A stretch of 64,000 bases of DNA from Platynereis dumerilii (GCA_026936325.1 JAPTHN010000003.1:39944011-40008010), one strand, 5' to 3'. Positions 32,931 through 43,569 are shown, counted from the first letter of the stretch. The notes: generated from the sequence alone by a model not told the origin. Translations and numbers: made by a program.

Positions 32931-33180
32931 GGTTATTTCACCACAGGAGAGAGGATATGTGATTTATCACCCGAGGGCTTTAGCTTGCGGCATGATAAAC
33001 ACATATACCCGATCTCTCATGGTGAATAACCGGCTGATACGGTACAATGAGAAAAACTGGCAAGCAGTTAAACATGAAACGGTAAGAGGACAACAAAGTA
33101 TATAGGATTTAACGCAGTGAAATACTGGCTTGTGATTGGCTGACAGAGACGTCGAATGTTGTAATAAAGATTACTTCCCA
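32931..33180. mobile_element. Palindromic MITE (GGTTATTCACC family), copy 4
   Basis: GGTTATTTCACCACAGGAGA to a right half ending CATGGTGAATAACC (33031), centre TTTATCACCCGAGGGCTTTA, then a tail to about 33180 shared with copies 1 and 2 (gctgacagagacgtcgaatg). In intron 1 of the BTB gene. Confidence 0.85.
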
Positions 33181-33308
33181 TAGTTTCAAATATGTTGTGT
33201 CTTGAAATGTTTTCTTCCTCCCAATGACCATGTAGTCTGAATAACCGTGTGTGTTTTGATCACCTTTGCAATAAAGGTCTCAGTTCAAGTTACAGTCCTT
33301 GTCATATT

Positions 33309-34030
33309 TACGTGGAATCTCAAGTTCTTTTTCTATGCTGTTGAACTGTGATGTCAGAGATGACTCTATTCTAGCATTGCAATATATGTAAATTACATGT
33401 AGCTATAAGATGTGATGACATTTTAAACTGGGTCAGATTCCCCAACTTCTAGGCAATGTGAATCCCCCTGAACTGAGCATCACAGTTGCAGCTCAATGTC
33501 AGAGTGAAAATTAGGTCTGGGAAATCCCATGCAAGTTCCGAATCACAGCTTGTAAGCCAATGAGCCGCCAGAACAAATATGTAAAAGCTTTTTGTTTATA
33601 GCAAGTTTCATCAAAGTTTAAAGTTGTAAATTAGCAAGTTTGTAGATTAATCAAACAACTCTGTGGGGATTATAACAGTTCTCTACTGTGAATGCAGAGG
33701 AAGCTGACATTTGGTATGATCAGACTGGTTATTGCCGGTGATGCATCATCGGGATTAATATAATGCTTCCTTCAATATATCAATATATCAATGTTTGAAC
33801 TGTTATGCATAGTTTACTGTCTGCCCATTGGATATCAGGCTGTGATGATGTGGTTGCAGGGATCTGATAAATGCTTGGTCTGACACTGGGTTGAAACTCT
33901 GACTTAGTTCAGGTGGATCCTCATTGGCTAGAAGCTGGGGAATCTCACCCAGTTTAATATGACGTCACAGATTAAAGTTAATTTACATGTATTACAATGC
34001 TAGAATAGGAGAACTTTGAGATTCCACATA
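33309..34030. mobile_element. MITE with long inverted repeats, 722 bp, copy 1
   Basis: Arms of about 150-200 bases: TACGTGGAATCTCAAG...GATTCCCCAACTTCTAGG on the left and CTAGAAGCTGGGGAATCTCA...TTGAGATTCCACATA on the right. Terminal TA on both sides suggests a TA target. It matches 47945-48691 through the interior (caatgtcagagtgaaaatt, gctgtgatgatgtg). It ends less than 100 bases before BTB exon 2. Confidence 0.88.
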
Positions 34031-34125
34031 ATTATGATGAGGACTGCAAATCTCACTATAGAATAGAACTCAATAATCTTATTTGAATACCATAATTAGC
34101 TTTCCTTGATTCCTCTCGTATGCAG

Positions 34126-34696
34126 ATTTCTGTACGAAGATCAGTGCCATTTGGATGCTGGGAACCATTACGAAATGCTCCACGCTGCAACATTTTTGAA
34201 GCTTACGCACTTGGAAAATGTATGCGTCCAAGAGATAAGAAAAAAAGTGAATGAGGCGAATGTTGGATTTATTATGCTGGAGGCATTAAACTTTGGATCT
34301 ACGAAGCTACAGGCATTGTGTATGGATTATTTTCAGTCAAATACGGCTAAAGTACTGCATAACGAGCACTTTCTAGAGTTACCAAGAGAAGTGTTACTTT
34401 CTTTCCTTGAAGCAGAAAAAGTTGACGCTTCAGAGGGACTTATATTTGAGGCTTGTGTCAATTGGGCGAAGAGGAAATGTTTGAAGGAGGACAAACAGGG
34501 CACAGGTGAAAATTTAGCTGCATGCCTCGGAGACGTGTTGGGAAAGATACGGTTTTACACAATGACAAGACAAGACTTTATTGATCGTGTACTGCCAACT
34601 GACATTTTATCAGACGAAAAGGTTGGGAGGATTGTCAAATGCTGGAAAGGAAAAGTAACGCATGAAGAAAAAGAGAGAGAAATTACCAACATACGG
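34126..34696 (+). CDS. BTB-BACK protein, exon 2 (end of BTB, BACK domain)
   Basis: 571 bases, acceptor CTCGTATGCAG, donor CGG then GTGAGA, phase 2 in, 0 out. FLYEDQCHLDAGNHYEMLHA completes the BTB domain. CVQEIRKKVNEANVGFIML, ALCMDYFQSNTAKVL, EHFLELPREVLLSFLEAEKV and IFEACVNWAKRKC are the helices of a BACK domain, with its FLELP and W-A signatures. This suggests a Cullin-3 substrate adaptor, or a relative of BTBD1/2/3/6, acting in the cytoplasm or nucleus. Confidence 0.93.
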
Positions 34697-34877
34697 GTGA
34701 GACAATTTACTTCTTGGAACTTCAGTCGGTTTTAAAGCATTATTCTCCAGTTTCTTGCAGCTGCACTGCTATACCTTCAAATGCTGCTCTATAAAAGCAA
34801 GTTGCGCTTTTTTCATCCAAATTTTTTTCCCGTTGATATATCCTCGAGGTTCTTGATACTGAAAATTTGGATCCGCA

Positions 34878-35165
34878 GTGTAGCAAGGTGGTTGAGTGGT
34901 TGGAGACCAGGCCTCCTACACAGAAGGTCTTTGGCTGCATGCGTTCAAACCCGTGTTGGGAAACCCAACCTTTATGAGCAAAATCCCAGCTTCGTTTGGA
35001 TGAAACGTTAAATTAGTGGCGCGTAAAAGACCCTAAGATGGGACAAATGTGTATTAGTGTTGAGGACTCCTGCTCTCTCTAACATCTCATCAATCAACCC
35101 TATAAGCACCAGACCTGGGTTTTGAGGGCAACATCTACAGTACCATATCTATCTACATTTATATA
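34878..35165 (+). mobile_element. Full-length tRNA-headed SINE
   Basis: A box (TAGCAAGGTGGTTGAGTGG) and B box (GCGTTCAAACCC) are spaced as in a tRNA with a long arm. The body (taaaagaccctaagatggga, catctcatcaatcaaccct) ends near tctatctaca. The related 3' parts at 19511 and 20215 show the same family elsewhere. It lies in BTB intron 2. Confidence 0.85.
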
Positions 35166-35616
35166 ACTGCAGTCAATAGAGCAGAATTTGAAGGCATTGC
35201 AGCGGAGCCCTCAAAGAGCTCAGAATGCATCAACCTACCTGAGATTCAGCAGCTTTCTTGAGTGCACTAAAGTATAATTATATTTTTGAAGATATAAGAT
35301 GAATTATGACTGAGGCTGTAAATCGTAGATACTAATAACATTCAACATCGATGCAATCTATCTATAATAGAGTCATTTTGAGTTTTAATTTTAATATTAT
35401 CCTCGTCTGACAGAGCCGACTTCTGACAACATGAAAAGAGGCCCTTTGTAATGAAACCCACGTGTAAAATTCACTCAATTGAACTGGAACCAATCTTAGC
35501 CAAAATTGAAGAAATAAACTCTAAGTGACATTGTTCACATCCAACCGGCACTATTTTCTTCTTCTTGTCTCTGCAAGATCTCGGCAAACGAGAGTTGAGC
35601 GCATGTTTACAAGTGG

Positions 35617-35823
35617 CGGACGGGGTAAAGTTGGCAATCCAGGGGAAAGCTGGCATGCTATTTTAACCTACTTATTAGAAGAAATGCCAACTTTCCTCAC
35701 TTTCACAGGTTTCTTTGGCAAATTTGCCACCTGTGACAGTGAGGAAAGTTGGCATTTCTGCCATTAAGTGGGTTAAAATAGGTCGCCAACTTTCCCCCAG
35801 ATTGCCAACTTTACCCCGTTTTA
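35617..35823. mobile_element. Near-palindromic MITE with GGGGTAAAGTTGGCA ends
   Basis: ACGGGGTAAAGTTGGCAATC is mirrored by GATTGCCAACTTTACCCCGT, and the arms match almost to the centre (ttttaaccta with tgggttaaaa; aatgccaactttcctcact with agtgaggaaagttggcatt). The phrase AAGTTGGCA or its complement occurs about five times. It resembles in design the larger elements at 41.2, 44.7 and 52.7 kb. Confidence 0.85.
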
Positions 35824-36091
35824 CGGTACTCTATGTGATTAAATCTATCTCAGGAACAGTTAAGCGATAATAAGCAACTCGCTCGCTAGTTACACGCTTA
35901 TTATAACCAATATTTGCTGCTGTCAAGATTGTCTATATTGAAGGGGTGAGTCCCCAGTAAATTGATATCTGAGAGTGCAGATGCTCCATATAACTGAAAT
36001 ATGCTTCGGTTTTGGATCTGTTGTTGGATTGTTCAAAATACTTCTTTTTTTTTTAATTGCTTTGATTTTTGGTTATTGTTTTTTTTTTCAG

Positions 36092-36514
36092 GTGAATTTT
36101 ATAAATTTCAATGGAGTAACAACGTGCAAGGTTTCCCAGGCAACTACAGTTTATGACATCAAGCAGATGAAAATTTGGAGTGCCGGAAGAGTTGTGAAAT
36201 CATTTCCTGGCGATTTTTTCACCGTAAGTGCCAACAATAAGGAACTTGCTGATGTTGTCAAGCTGTCGTCTTTGGCAAGGAAGGGAGAACAAGTGTGTCT
36301 GAGGTTGTATTCGAGATCATACAAGATCATTGAAGACAAACAGAAGTGGCAGTTTGTACTCAAGATCACAGAGGCAAGTGGCATTGTTTGCAACAGATTT
36401 GAGGAGTACATCAAGTCTAAAGTAACTGCAAGTCATGGCCATCCACCTGAGAAGCAAGAGTTGTCTTACAGAAACAGAGACCCTGGTGCAGTAGTTTCAG
36501 TTCGAATCACATGA
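36092..36514 (+). CDS. BTB-BACK protein, exon 3 (unrecognised C-terminal domain)
   Basis: 423 bases, acceptor with a run of T before CAG, phase 0, stop TGA at 36512-36514. The 140 residues (VNFINFNGVTTCKVSQATTV, then SAGRVVKSFPGDFFTVSAN, then GEQVCLRLYSRSYKII, then KWQFVLKITEASGIVCNRFEE) look beta-rich. They show neither Kelch repeats nor a clear PHR domain, the usual partners of BTB-BACK. Probably a C-terminal substrate-binding region. Identity unknown. Confidence 0.9.
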   Translation: MNFINFNGVTTCKVSQATTVYDIKQMKIWSAGRVVKSFPGDFFTVSANNKELADVVKLSSLARKGEQVCLRLYSRSYKIIEDKQKWQFVLKITEASGIVCNRFEEYIKSKVTASHGHPPEKQELSYRNRDPGAVVSVRIT

Positions 36515-37000
36515 TGATAAGAAGCAGAGAAAGTAGATTAATATGTACAAATATAATTATCTTGCATTCAGTTTTCTACTGCAAATTGCCTAATGTGCCT
36601 TGAATTGTGATGGACAATACAAAAGTCGCTAGCAACTCCGTACACCTGGAACTTTTAATCATACGCAAACTATAATTGTGATTGACAGTATGACACAACA
36701 ATGTTTCAGTAATTTAGTACTGAAATCTAAAATGATGACAAACAATAATTGCAGGAAGGCATTGTCCCTGAAATTAGTGAAATTGAGTACAATGTTAATA
36801 TGATGATAAGTTAGGAAGAAAATGTTCCACAAACCAGAGTGACTGTATTCCCAGATATGCGCATACAAAACTATTAAGTGCTTGAATTGAAGCTGAGCAA
36901 ATAATTATATCCTTGGTAGTAATCCGTCATACCCTCATTACCACCACACTGGCATTATTCAACAATCAATTGTTTTTTGTTCATAAATGTATCTTTTTAA

Positions 37001-37006
37001 AATAAA
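37001..37006 (+). terminator. Candidate polyadenylation signal of the BTB gene
   Basis: AATAAA 487 bases after the BTB stop and 19 bases before the end of the oppositely transcribed hyaluronidase coding region. If used, the two transcripts overlap or abut tail-to-tail. Confidence 0.5.
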
Positions 37007-37024
37007 TTCACTGAAATCAAACTT

Positions 37025-37486
37025 TTAATTCTGTGTGACTTGTTGATGTTCACAAGACGATCCCGTGTAACCATTGAAACAACGACATTTGTACATGTTC
37101 ATATTGACCATTTCCGTAGAATGGGTCTTTTTGTAATCTTTGACAAGAAAATACCCAAGTCTCGCGATATCAATTTGGTTGAACCTAGAAGTGAGATTGG
37201 ATTTTCTCACTGCATTCATGATGTCAAATTCTTCAAAACCCTTATTTAAGTTCTTTAGCATAGGGACTTCTGCCATGTAACATCTTCCGTGTGAAGAGCA
37301 TTGAGTCTCGCTGCAGTGAGACACAAATTTCTTAACTTCAAAAACCAATGGCCCCAAAACGTTGTCCATATATTCTTTGGTTTCCAAGCAACGAGTTTTG
37401 TTAACTTCACCCATTTTGTCACCCCACATAATTGTCCCTTCGACACCCATGTCACCTAGGAGGCCGATGCTATTGATGAGGTCAAT
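37025..37486 (-). CDS. Hyaluronidase (GH56), last exon with EGF-like segment
   Basis: 462 bases, acceptor GTGTGTTTCAG, phase 0, stop TAA at 37025-37027. The end of the barrel (LLGDMGVEGTIMWGDKM, cf. GADGFIIWG in bee hyaluronidase) is followed by RCLETKEYMDNVLGPLVFEV and by a Cys-rich EGF-like tail (HCSETQCSSHGRCY, then YKCRCFNGYTGSSCEHQ). Vertebrate hyaluronidases carry the same tail arrangement (CSxxLCSGHGRC...FKCRCYPGW). Confidence 0.96.
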   Translation of the reverse strand: MDLINSIGLLGDMGVEGTIMWGDKMGEVNKTRCLETKEYMDNVLGPLVFEVKKFVSHCSETQCSSHGRCYMAEVPMLKNLNKGFEEFDIMNAVRKSNLTSRFNQIDIARLGYFLVKDYKKTHSTEMVNMNMYKCRCFNGYTGSSCEHQQVTQN

Positions 37487-37874
37487 CTGAAACACACAAG
37501 ACAGACCAGCTTTAAGGTTGTAAAAATGAAAGAGTTACCAGTCTAGGGGGCTTGAAACCGCTTTTAACTTTTGAGTAAAAGTGTTGAAAGGGCTGTAGAT
37601 GGGAAAAAATAGTATACATTATACATGTATGATCAACCCAGCGATACAGGCCCGAGACATGGTCTTCTAAGAAAAATGACATTGCCACACTGGACCTCTT
37701 ATCGACCAACCAAAACTAATTGCATCTACTGGTTTCCCCTGGGAATTTCCCGTGTAGGCTTCGGCCTCTACATGTATAGACATCATCAATCTAATCTACT
37801 CTATCTGCCCGGTATTTTCAATATTTATTTCAGGTAGTTAATTTATGTTTTTTTGCCATTAAAATATATCTTAC

Positions 37875-38088
37875 AGTATCATAAATCAAAAGCGGTGTAG
37901 TCTGGGTATAAAATTTTGTATAAGCCAGAATGGGGAGGTCAGGGCGATCCACTTTGTTGCGACACCGAAGAGTTTCCGAAATCAAAGAAAACACAAACTG
38001 TCGATGACCTCTTTCCCACTTGTGTGGTAATCCGTAGAAGTAGATTGATGGGTAGAGGAAGTCACTGGTTTCCCATAACCATGCCAAC
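37875..38088 (-). CDS. Hyaluronidase, exon
   Basis: 214 bases, acceptor GATTTCAG, donor ACT then GTAAGA, phase 2 in, 0 out. LAWLWETSDFLYPSIYFYGL aligns with the W-L-W/F-E-S...L-x-P-S-I/V-Y segment of GH56 enzymes, and PILAYTKFYTQTTPLLI with their V-L-P-Y..F-Y-D strand. Confidence 0.95.
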
Positions 38089-38309
38089 CTGAAATCACAG
38101 AATTGGAATAAGCAATTTTTGTAGATTTACAAATTTATTAACACAATGCAAAATATGTTGTATTGTTCGTTTTTAGATTCTCCATACTTATTCATCAATA
38201 TGTCAAATTGATTATCTCAGGTTGGCCGATAAAAGTGAGGTTCATCAATCACCATGCAAACTTAAAATTATACTTTTTAAGAATCAAAAGTGATGAGTGA
38301 AAAACCCAC

Positions 38310-38444
38310 CTGTCATTGTGAAACTGGTTGGGACAAGTCAAATTGTCAGCCTTCCTTCCTATGCAAATGGGAAACCTGTAATAGGCCCAGCCTTGTCCTG
38401 GCCTCAGGTATTTCGCCAACTCAAGAGTGGCAGTCCATGCAACT
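38310..38444 (-). CDS. Hyaluronidase, exon
   Basis: 135 bases, acceptor TTGTGTTTCAG, donor ACAG then GTGGGT, phase 2 at both ends. TLELAKYLRPGQGWAYYRFP is the GH56 motif T-L-x-L-[GA]-x-x-L-R-P-x-G-x-W-G-[FY]-Y-x-[FY]-P with CPNQFHNDR after it. Confidence 0.95.
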
Positions 38445-38846
38445 CTGAAACACAATATAAACTTTCCTTTCATCTGACATCAAATGCTTGCCCAAGACAA
38501 CAAAGCACAATGGCTTTAACGTTTTTGGATGACATTTGAAGTAATTGCGCACAAGCTTATCAGAGTAATGTCGTTCAGCAGTTGAGAATTTTGATGCTCC
38601 CCTCTTATGAAAATTGTGTTATATGTTATTAAAACAAATGATTCGTTTCGCGGGTCCCCAACTAAAAAATTTAACGCCACTCACAGCGCATTTAAGAAAT
38701 AACTACATTTTAGATGCTTGGATGTCAGGGTTCAACATGGGACACAAATTTTAAGAAAACCCTCATATTAGATGTCTGACTTCCACCAGTTCTTAGAAAG
38801 TTAGAAAACTGCTATTCAAATCAAATATATAAGAATGTAGGCCTAC

Positions 38847-38998
38847 CTGGCAGCACTGTCAAATTCCAACGCCGCCTGGTTGTACACCTGGGACTCATTC
38901 CAAGTGGGGAAAGCCTGTCTCACCAAATGCATGGAGTAGTTGCAGTATCTCTTGAACAAGACATTGTTCATGTTGTCCTCAAATCTTGGCCACCATCC
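38847..38998 (-). CDS. Hyaluronidase, exon
   Basis: 152 bases, acceptor TTAACGTTGCAG, donor CCAG then GTAGGC, phase 0 in, 2 out. GWWPRFEDNMNNVLFKRYCN follows the catalytic DxE. LVRQAFPTWNESQVYNQAAL and EFDSAAR match the helix before the T-L-x-L strand. Confidence 0.94.
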
Positions 38999-39121
38999 CT
39001 GCAACGTTAAGAAATTTAGCAAAATATATTTCCATGGTCCCAGTAAAAGCAATTTTTAAGGATTCCCAAGTCAGAGACCAACTGAGAGATGCGGTAGAAA
39101 TGACTCGAAGAAATGGTACAG

Positions 39122-39335
39122 TGTATGTCCGACACCATGACATTTTGCCTTGTAGTTCAGCTTCTGTAGCACTTGGAACTTCGGTTGCTGGCTTTTCTGA
39201 TACCCCTATTACCTGGCCTCATGTCTGTTTAACAACGAAATAGCTGAGGTGTAATGGTAGGGCTACACAAGCTGCTAAAATGTCAAATTTGTAAATTGGA
39301 CTTTATGGAATTGCCCTTCAAAGAGGTGATAACTA
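39122..39335 (+). repeat. Dispersed repeat, copy 1 of 2
   Basis: Matches 51672-51868 (ccttgtagttcagcttctg, gatacccctattacctggcc, agggctacacaagctgctaa). No inverted tips or Pol III boxes seen. It sits in a hyaluronidase intron. Confidence 0.75.
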
Positions 39336-39420
39336 ATGAAGAAATCACATTCCTACAATAAAAAATGATTTAAATGATACTTGGCCTCATTCAATGAAAG
39401 TTTCCGAATCACCACACTAC

Positions 39421-39516
39421 CTCAAAATCCAGTACCCCGACTCCTTTCCAGTCTTGTGAAATGTTACTTTGAAGGTAGTTGGCAACCTTATGCAGATGTT
39501 TGTTCAAATCCATTTT
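39421..39516 (-). CDS. Hyaluronidase, exon with catalytic Asp-x-Glu
   Basis: 96 bases, phase 0 at both ends, acceptor TATTATTCCAG, donor GAG then GTAGTG. MDLNKHLHKVANYLQSNI leads to DWKGVGVLDFE. The last three residues D-F-E are the catalytic pair of GH56 (D111/E113 in bee venom hyaluronidase, whose sequence there is GVGVIDFE), so the enzyme is predicted to be active. Confidence 0.96.
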
Positions 39517-40814
39517 CTGGAATAATAAAAGCATCAATATGATTATTTTGTATCATAGACAACGATGTACATAGTGTAGCATAAACAACACTTTGATATA
39601 TTTGTCAGTAAAATTCATAGATTAGTAAAGAAAGTTGTACATGATGTACACTCTGTTTTGCAAAATAATTATTTAATCGCTTTATGAAAATAAAATATTA
39701 ATTTCAATGCGAGTGAATTTTGGCACACATTCTCCCATGAATAGTGATTACAAACTCAGGGCGGAACTACCAGTCATTGATAGACATGATTCTAAAGGGC
39801 ATGCAAATCATCTCAGTTCATCTACACCATGGTCCCACAACCACACATATGGAATTCACAGAGACATTGTTGCACTCCACTGAACTGAGGTTCGAAACAG
39901 GTGATTACAACAAACAGTCAATGCCAAACAATGCTAAACAAGATAATCCAGCTTGCTATTTTGTAACAGGGCCCCTTTAGACATTGTCAGAACATAAGAA
40001 AATGTGTTAGAGACTCACAGAGCCAGGGAATATTTGCCAAAGAAATTCTTATTTGAGCATTTGTGCATCCGTTTATCCACATGGAATTGTTCATGGACTA
40101 TATTTATATTGCATGGGATATCTATATTTGGAATTGCTAACACGACATATTGTAGGATACAGATTCATAGAAAAGGTAAGAAATAAATTCTCCTATGGCC
40201 ATGTCAACACAGAATTTTTTGCCAACTCACATTGAAAATTTGAAGGCTGTTAATCAAATGTCAAAGATGTTTCAAGGTTACACTTTGCATAGGCTTTGTC
40301 CACAGTGACTAAATACACCAGTTCTATGTGTTTTCTACAGCTGACAGCAATTTGATTTTATACGAATTGACTTTTTCTGAAACATGTGCTTTCTCCAAGC
40401 CAATGTTTTGATCAAACAGGAAGTCATGTACAACATGTACAGTGCTGCCACGTTGTTGCACCATGTACACGTAATATATTGGCCAAAATGCTCCAGACAT
40501 GTGTGAATTAATGTTTGTGACAGATTCCATCAAATTGTTGATTGTGAAAAATATTTTCTCCAATATTCACAGTTATTGTTGGGTGTTCAGTAGTGGATCC
40601 CCATAGTGCAATGTGATGATGTACACCATATCTATATGTTACAGTACCGGCTGTAAATAGGTGAAACACATGACATTGTGTAATGGCACAATATCATGCG
40701 CTTCATTTACTTACAGGTGGCACTGTAACTCTATTGCATAAGCTCTGCCTTTCCAATCTCCCATTTTGAGCTACATACCCTAGTATGTTTTATTATGGTA
40801 TTCATGATACAAAC

Positions 40815-40918
40815 CTGTGGAACGCCACCATTGTGAATGTTGCCCTTATTATCAATTGCTGGCCATTCGCCGAAGTCTCCATTTGTCAAGTGAAGGACAT
40901 CCCCATACCATCCATTGT
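40815..40918 (-). CDS. Hyaluronidase, exon
   Basis: 104 bases, acceptor CTATTTCAG, donor CAG then GTTTGT, phase 1 in, 0 out. NGWYGDVLHLTNGDFGEWPA and NKGNIHNGGVPQ align with the [FW]-x-G-[DE]-x-[IL]..P......G-x-x-x-N-G-G-[VL]-P-Q segment of GH56. Confidence 0.95.
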
Positions 40919-41089
40919 CTGAAATAGAATAAATTGGTTAAATTTTGTTGGAAGCAATACTTGAGCTGTAACCTCACATACTCACATTGGGAGTGACAGT
41001 GGTGCTGTCAGTATTAAAAAAGTTACACCATCTCTGCATAATGAATTATATTAGGCCTAGTGTTTGTCCCATGGTACAACTATAAGCCT

Positions 41090-41187
41090 GTTATTCACCA
41101 TGGGAGAAGGAATATGTGTTTAACACACCTTCGGGCTGAAGCACTCCAGTAATAAATCACACATTCCCTCTCCAATGGTGAATAACC
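41090..41187. mobile_element. Palindromic MITE (GGTTATTCACC family), copy 5
   Basis: GTTATTCACCATGGGAGAAG to CAATGGTGAATAACC. It is a shorter copy without the non-palindromic tail, in the hyaluronidase intron. Confidence 0.8.
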
Positions 41188-41219
41188 TATATATATATAT
41201 AGATCTACTTATAAATAAT

Positions 41220-42551
41220 TAGGGGAGACCGGGGTTAGTTGAATCGCCAATTTTTTGTCGCATTCTACTGAGCTTATGGTAGTAGGTACAGGTACAAAAT
41301 TTTGGCAAGTGCTTGCTACAGTATTCAACATTCCATGGAACAACTTTGTTTAAAATATTGACAAGTTTGCACAATGAGCTTGAAAGCACCGCGAGATCAA
41401 GTGTTTCAACTAACCCCGGGGCCGGGGTTAGTTGAAACACTGCATGGGGTTAGTTGAATCATTGCGAATAAACCAGCAAAAATCATATTTACTGATAAAA
41501 ATTTATTCAATAAACATTTTTAATACAACAACTGATTCTTAAATAGCAATTAGGTTTAACATGAGGAATTATGTATTTCAGAATTTAATACAGAATGTAT
41601 AAAAAGCAGTAATATCAAACTTGAAAGAAAATTTTGAAATCTTTGGAAATAATGAGATGGTTGTGCAGTATGAAAAATAATTTAGACAGTGATGTTTACT
41701 GAGAAGAAAGATCTTTGTAGGAAGACAAGTCACTGGGTAAATGGCTTTTTGGACGCTGTCTCTTTCCTGCATTGTATGAAGGTGTGAACGCTTCATTACA
41801 ATGTCAGAAAATGGCCAGCTGGGCTGCTGGTAATAACTCGGTTATTGAAATGACCAGTGCAAAAGCCTCTCTTTTTCTGCTTTAATACACTGATATTTTA
41901 TAAATAAATAATATATTGTTGCCTGAAGAATATAACACTCTTGGGCTACTGTTCAACATTATCATTCAGCGATTAAGGCTTCTTCAAGGCCTACCTGGGT
42001 ATTTCAGCAGGCACTCATCCTATTTCCTGTTTTCTGATGTATGTTATTTCAGCAAAAAACACCAATAGGATCAAATTATACAATGCAGTAATGATTATTT
42101 ACTTTCCTGTTAATAACGAGACTATGCATAGCATTGCTTCAGCGTTTCAACTAACCCCACGGAAAATGATTCAACTAGCCCCTACCCACCATGTGGTTTA
42201 GGTCACCCATTATAGCACTTTAGTCAAAGGCTTACCAAAAAATGTCTTTGCCTGTTGATTTGTAATACCAAAGGCTTCCAACTTGTCATAAAAAATGTTG
42301 CATTAAATAGTTCAAATAGCATACAGGTCAAAATTATTTCAACTCAAAATATTTACTTCAGGAGCACAAAAATAAACTTAACAGCCTAGTGAAGTACACA
42401 ATTCGAAATATGGCTCATGTAGGAAGTGATGTCATGCCTTGACGAATAAATAATCTGCCAGAAGTCAAATTTGGATGAAAAAATTCAACCCCGGGGAATA
42501 AGAGCGAATATTCAACTAACCCCGCGATTCAACTAGCCCCGGTCTCCCCTA
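41220..42551. mobile_element. Phrase-repeat DNA transposon (GGGGTTAGTTGAA), 1.33 kb
   Basis: Tips TAGGGGAGACCGGGGTTAG and, inverted, TAGGGGAGACCGGGGCTAG, with TA at both ends. Just inside each end the phrase GGGGTTAGTTGAA or its complement is repeated in slightly varied form (41411-41462; 42148-42181; 42487-42540). No transposase frame was recognised. It lies in the hyaluronidase intron between exons 40815-40918 and 43436-43568. Confidence 0.85.
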
Positions 42552-42698
42552 TATATATAATAATATGTAAATGGCACAGCCATGAAATTCACGCAGCACT
42601 TTATAAAGTTTTTGTAGGACTTATAGCGTTACCATAACTTTCATTAAATTTATTTCATATTCAATGTATGAAAAGCAGTTATGTTACTGTTTCCAAAA

Positions 42699-42751
<53 letters not shown>

Positions 42752-42752
42752 C

Positions 42753-42806
<54 letters not shown>

Positions 42807-42808
42807 GA
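42699..42808. repeat. (GATA)n microsatellite
   Basis: About 27 tandem GATA units with one GACA interruption. Confidence 0.97.
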
Positions 42809-43435
42809 TAACAAATGAATAGGATTAATGATAAATAGAATTGATAGATAATCAGTTAAATAGTAAAAGGAAGACAACACTGAAAGTTGCCAAAATTTTA
42901 GTCTATACTAGATTGTTGATACTAGATTGTTGATATTACGTAATAGTGATAAAAAACAATGACATGATCCGCATGTAGATTTATTGCTCACTGTTACATA
43001 ATCATCAGTTGACAAAGATTATGTTACTTTAATTTTGTAATGTTTTCTTGTTGCTGTTTTGAAATTAAATGAAACACTATAATAATCTAATTTAGCTTGT
43101 CAAGGCTTATGATTAACTGTTCCATAAAAATGATAGGAAGAGGGAAAATTACTGAAGAAAATTTTTAAGACACTTTTGACTATGAATATGTCATGTTTTG
43201 TTAAATTCGAAACTAAATCATTGATAAGAAGCTTGACCCACTTGACCTAATTTCCTGCTGTCGACCATTGATGTTGAGACCATCACTGCACAGATTTTGA
43301 AACCTCTCTTGTGCTCAATTCGCTTTGCGAAACGGCCTTCAGCCGTTCGGCTGCGAGAATATAATTCTGCTATGAAAATAATGTTGGAATCATGGAATCC
43401 AGATACATGCACATTCTATTTGATGAACAACTCAC

Positions 43436-43568
43436 AAGGTGGTGTGTTCCGTTCAATACCCCACCTGGTGAGGTTTATTTTAACTCCAAAGGTTGGCTGG
43501 CATTCTTCTATTCTGGAATTCCATATGACTCTGAAAGGATCTATTTTATTCCCACAGACAAAGAATCC
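43436..43568 (-). CDS. Hyaluronidase (GH56), first recognised exon
   Basis: 133 bases, acceptor TTGATTTTTTTGCAG, donor CCACCTT then GTGAGT, phase 0 in, 1 out, which matches the next exon exactly. It encodes IDPFRVIWNSRIEECQPTFG, then VKINLTRWGIERN. The P-F-x-V-x-W-N...C...[FY]-G-[VI] motif marks the first barrel strand of GH56 hyaluronidases. The seven exons together encode 431 residues, about the full mature length. The exon with the start codon and signal peptide, which should end in phase 0, lies upstream (above 43568) and was not found. The enzyme is predicted to be secreted or lysosomal and to cleave hyaluronan or chondroitin. Confidence 0.94.
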
Positions 43569-43569
43569 C

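Noticed and set aside
35975-36091. Extending the BTB exon 3 upstream to the ATG at 35975.
   Set aside because: The upstream part is a pyrimidine-rich intron end. The acceptor at 36091 joins exon 2 in frame.
42239-42300. Minus-strand stretch reading LEAFGITNQQAKTFF followed by a GTAAGC donor, in a phase that joins the hyaluronidase exon at 40815-40918.
   Set aside because: It looked like the FGI-xx-N strand of GH56, but it lies wholly inside the 41220-42551 transposon. The exon at 43436-43568 supplies that strand (WGIERN) with better splice sites and matching phase.
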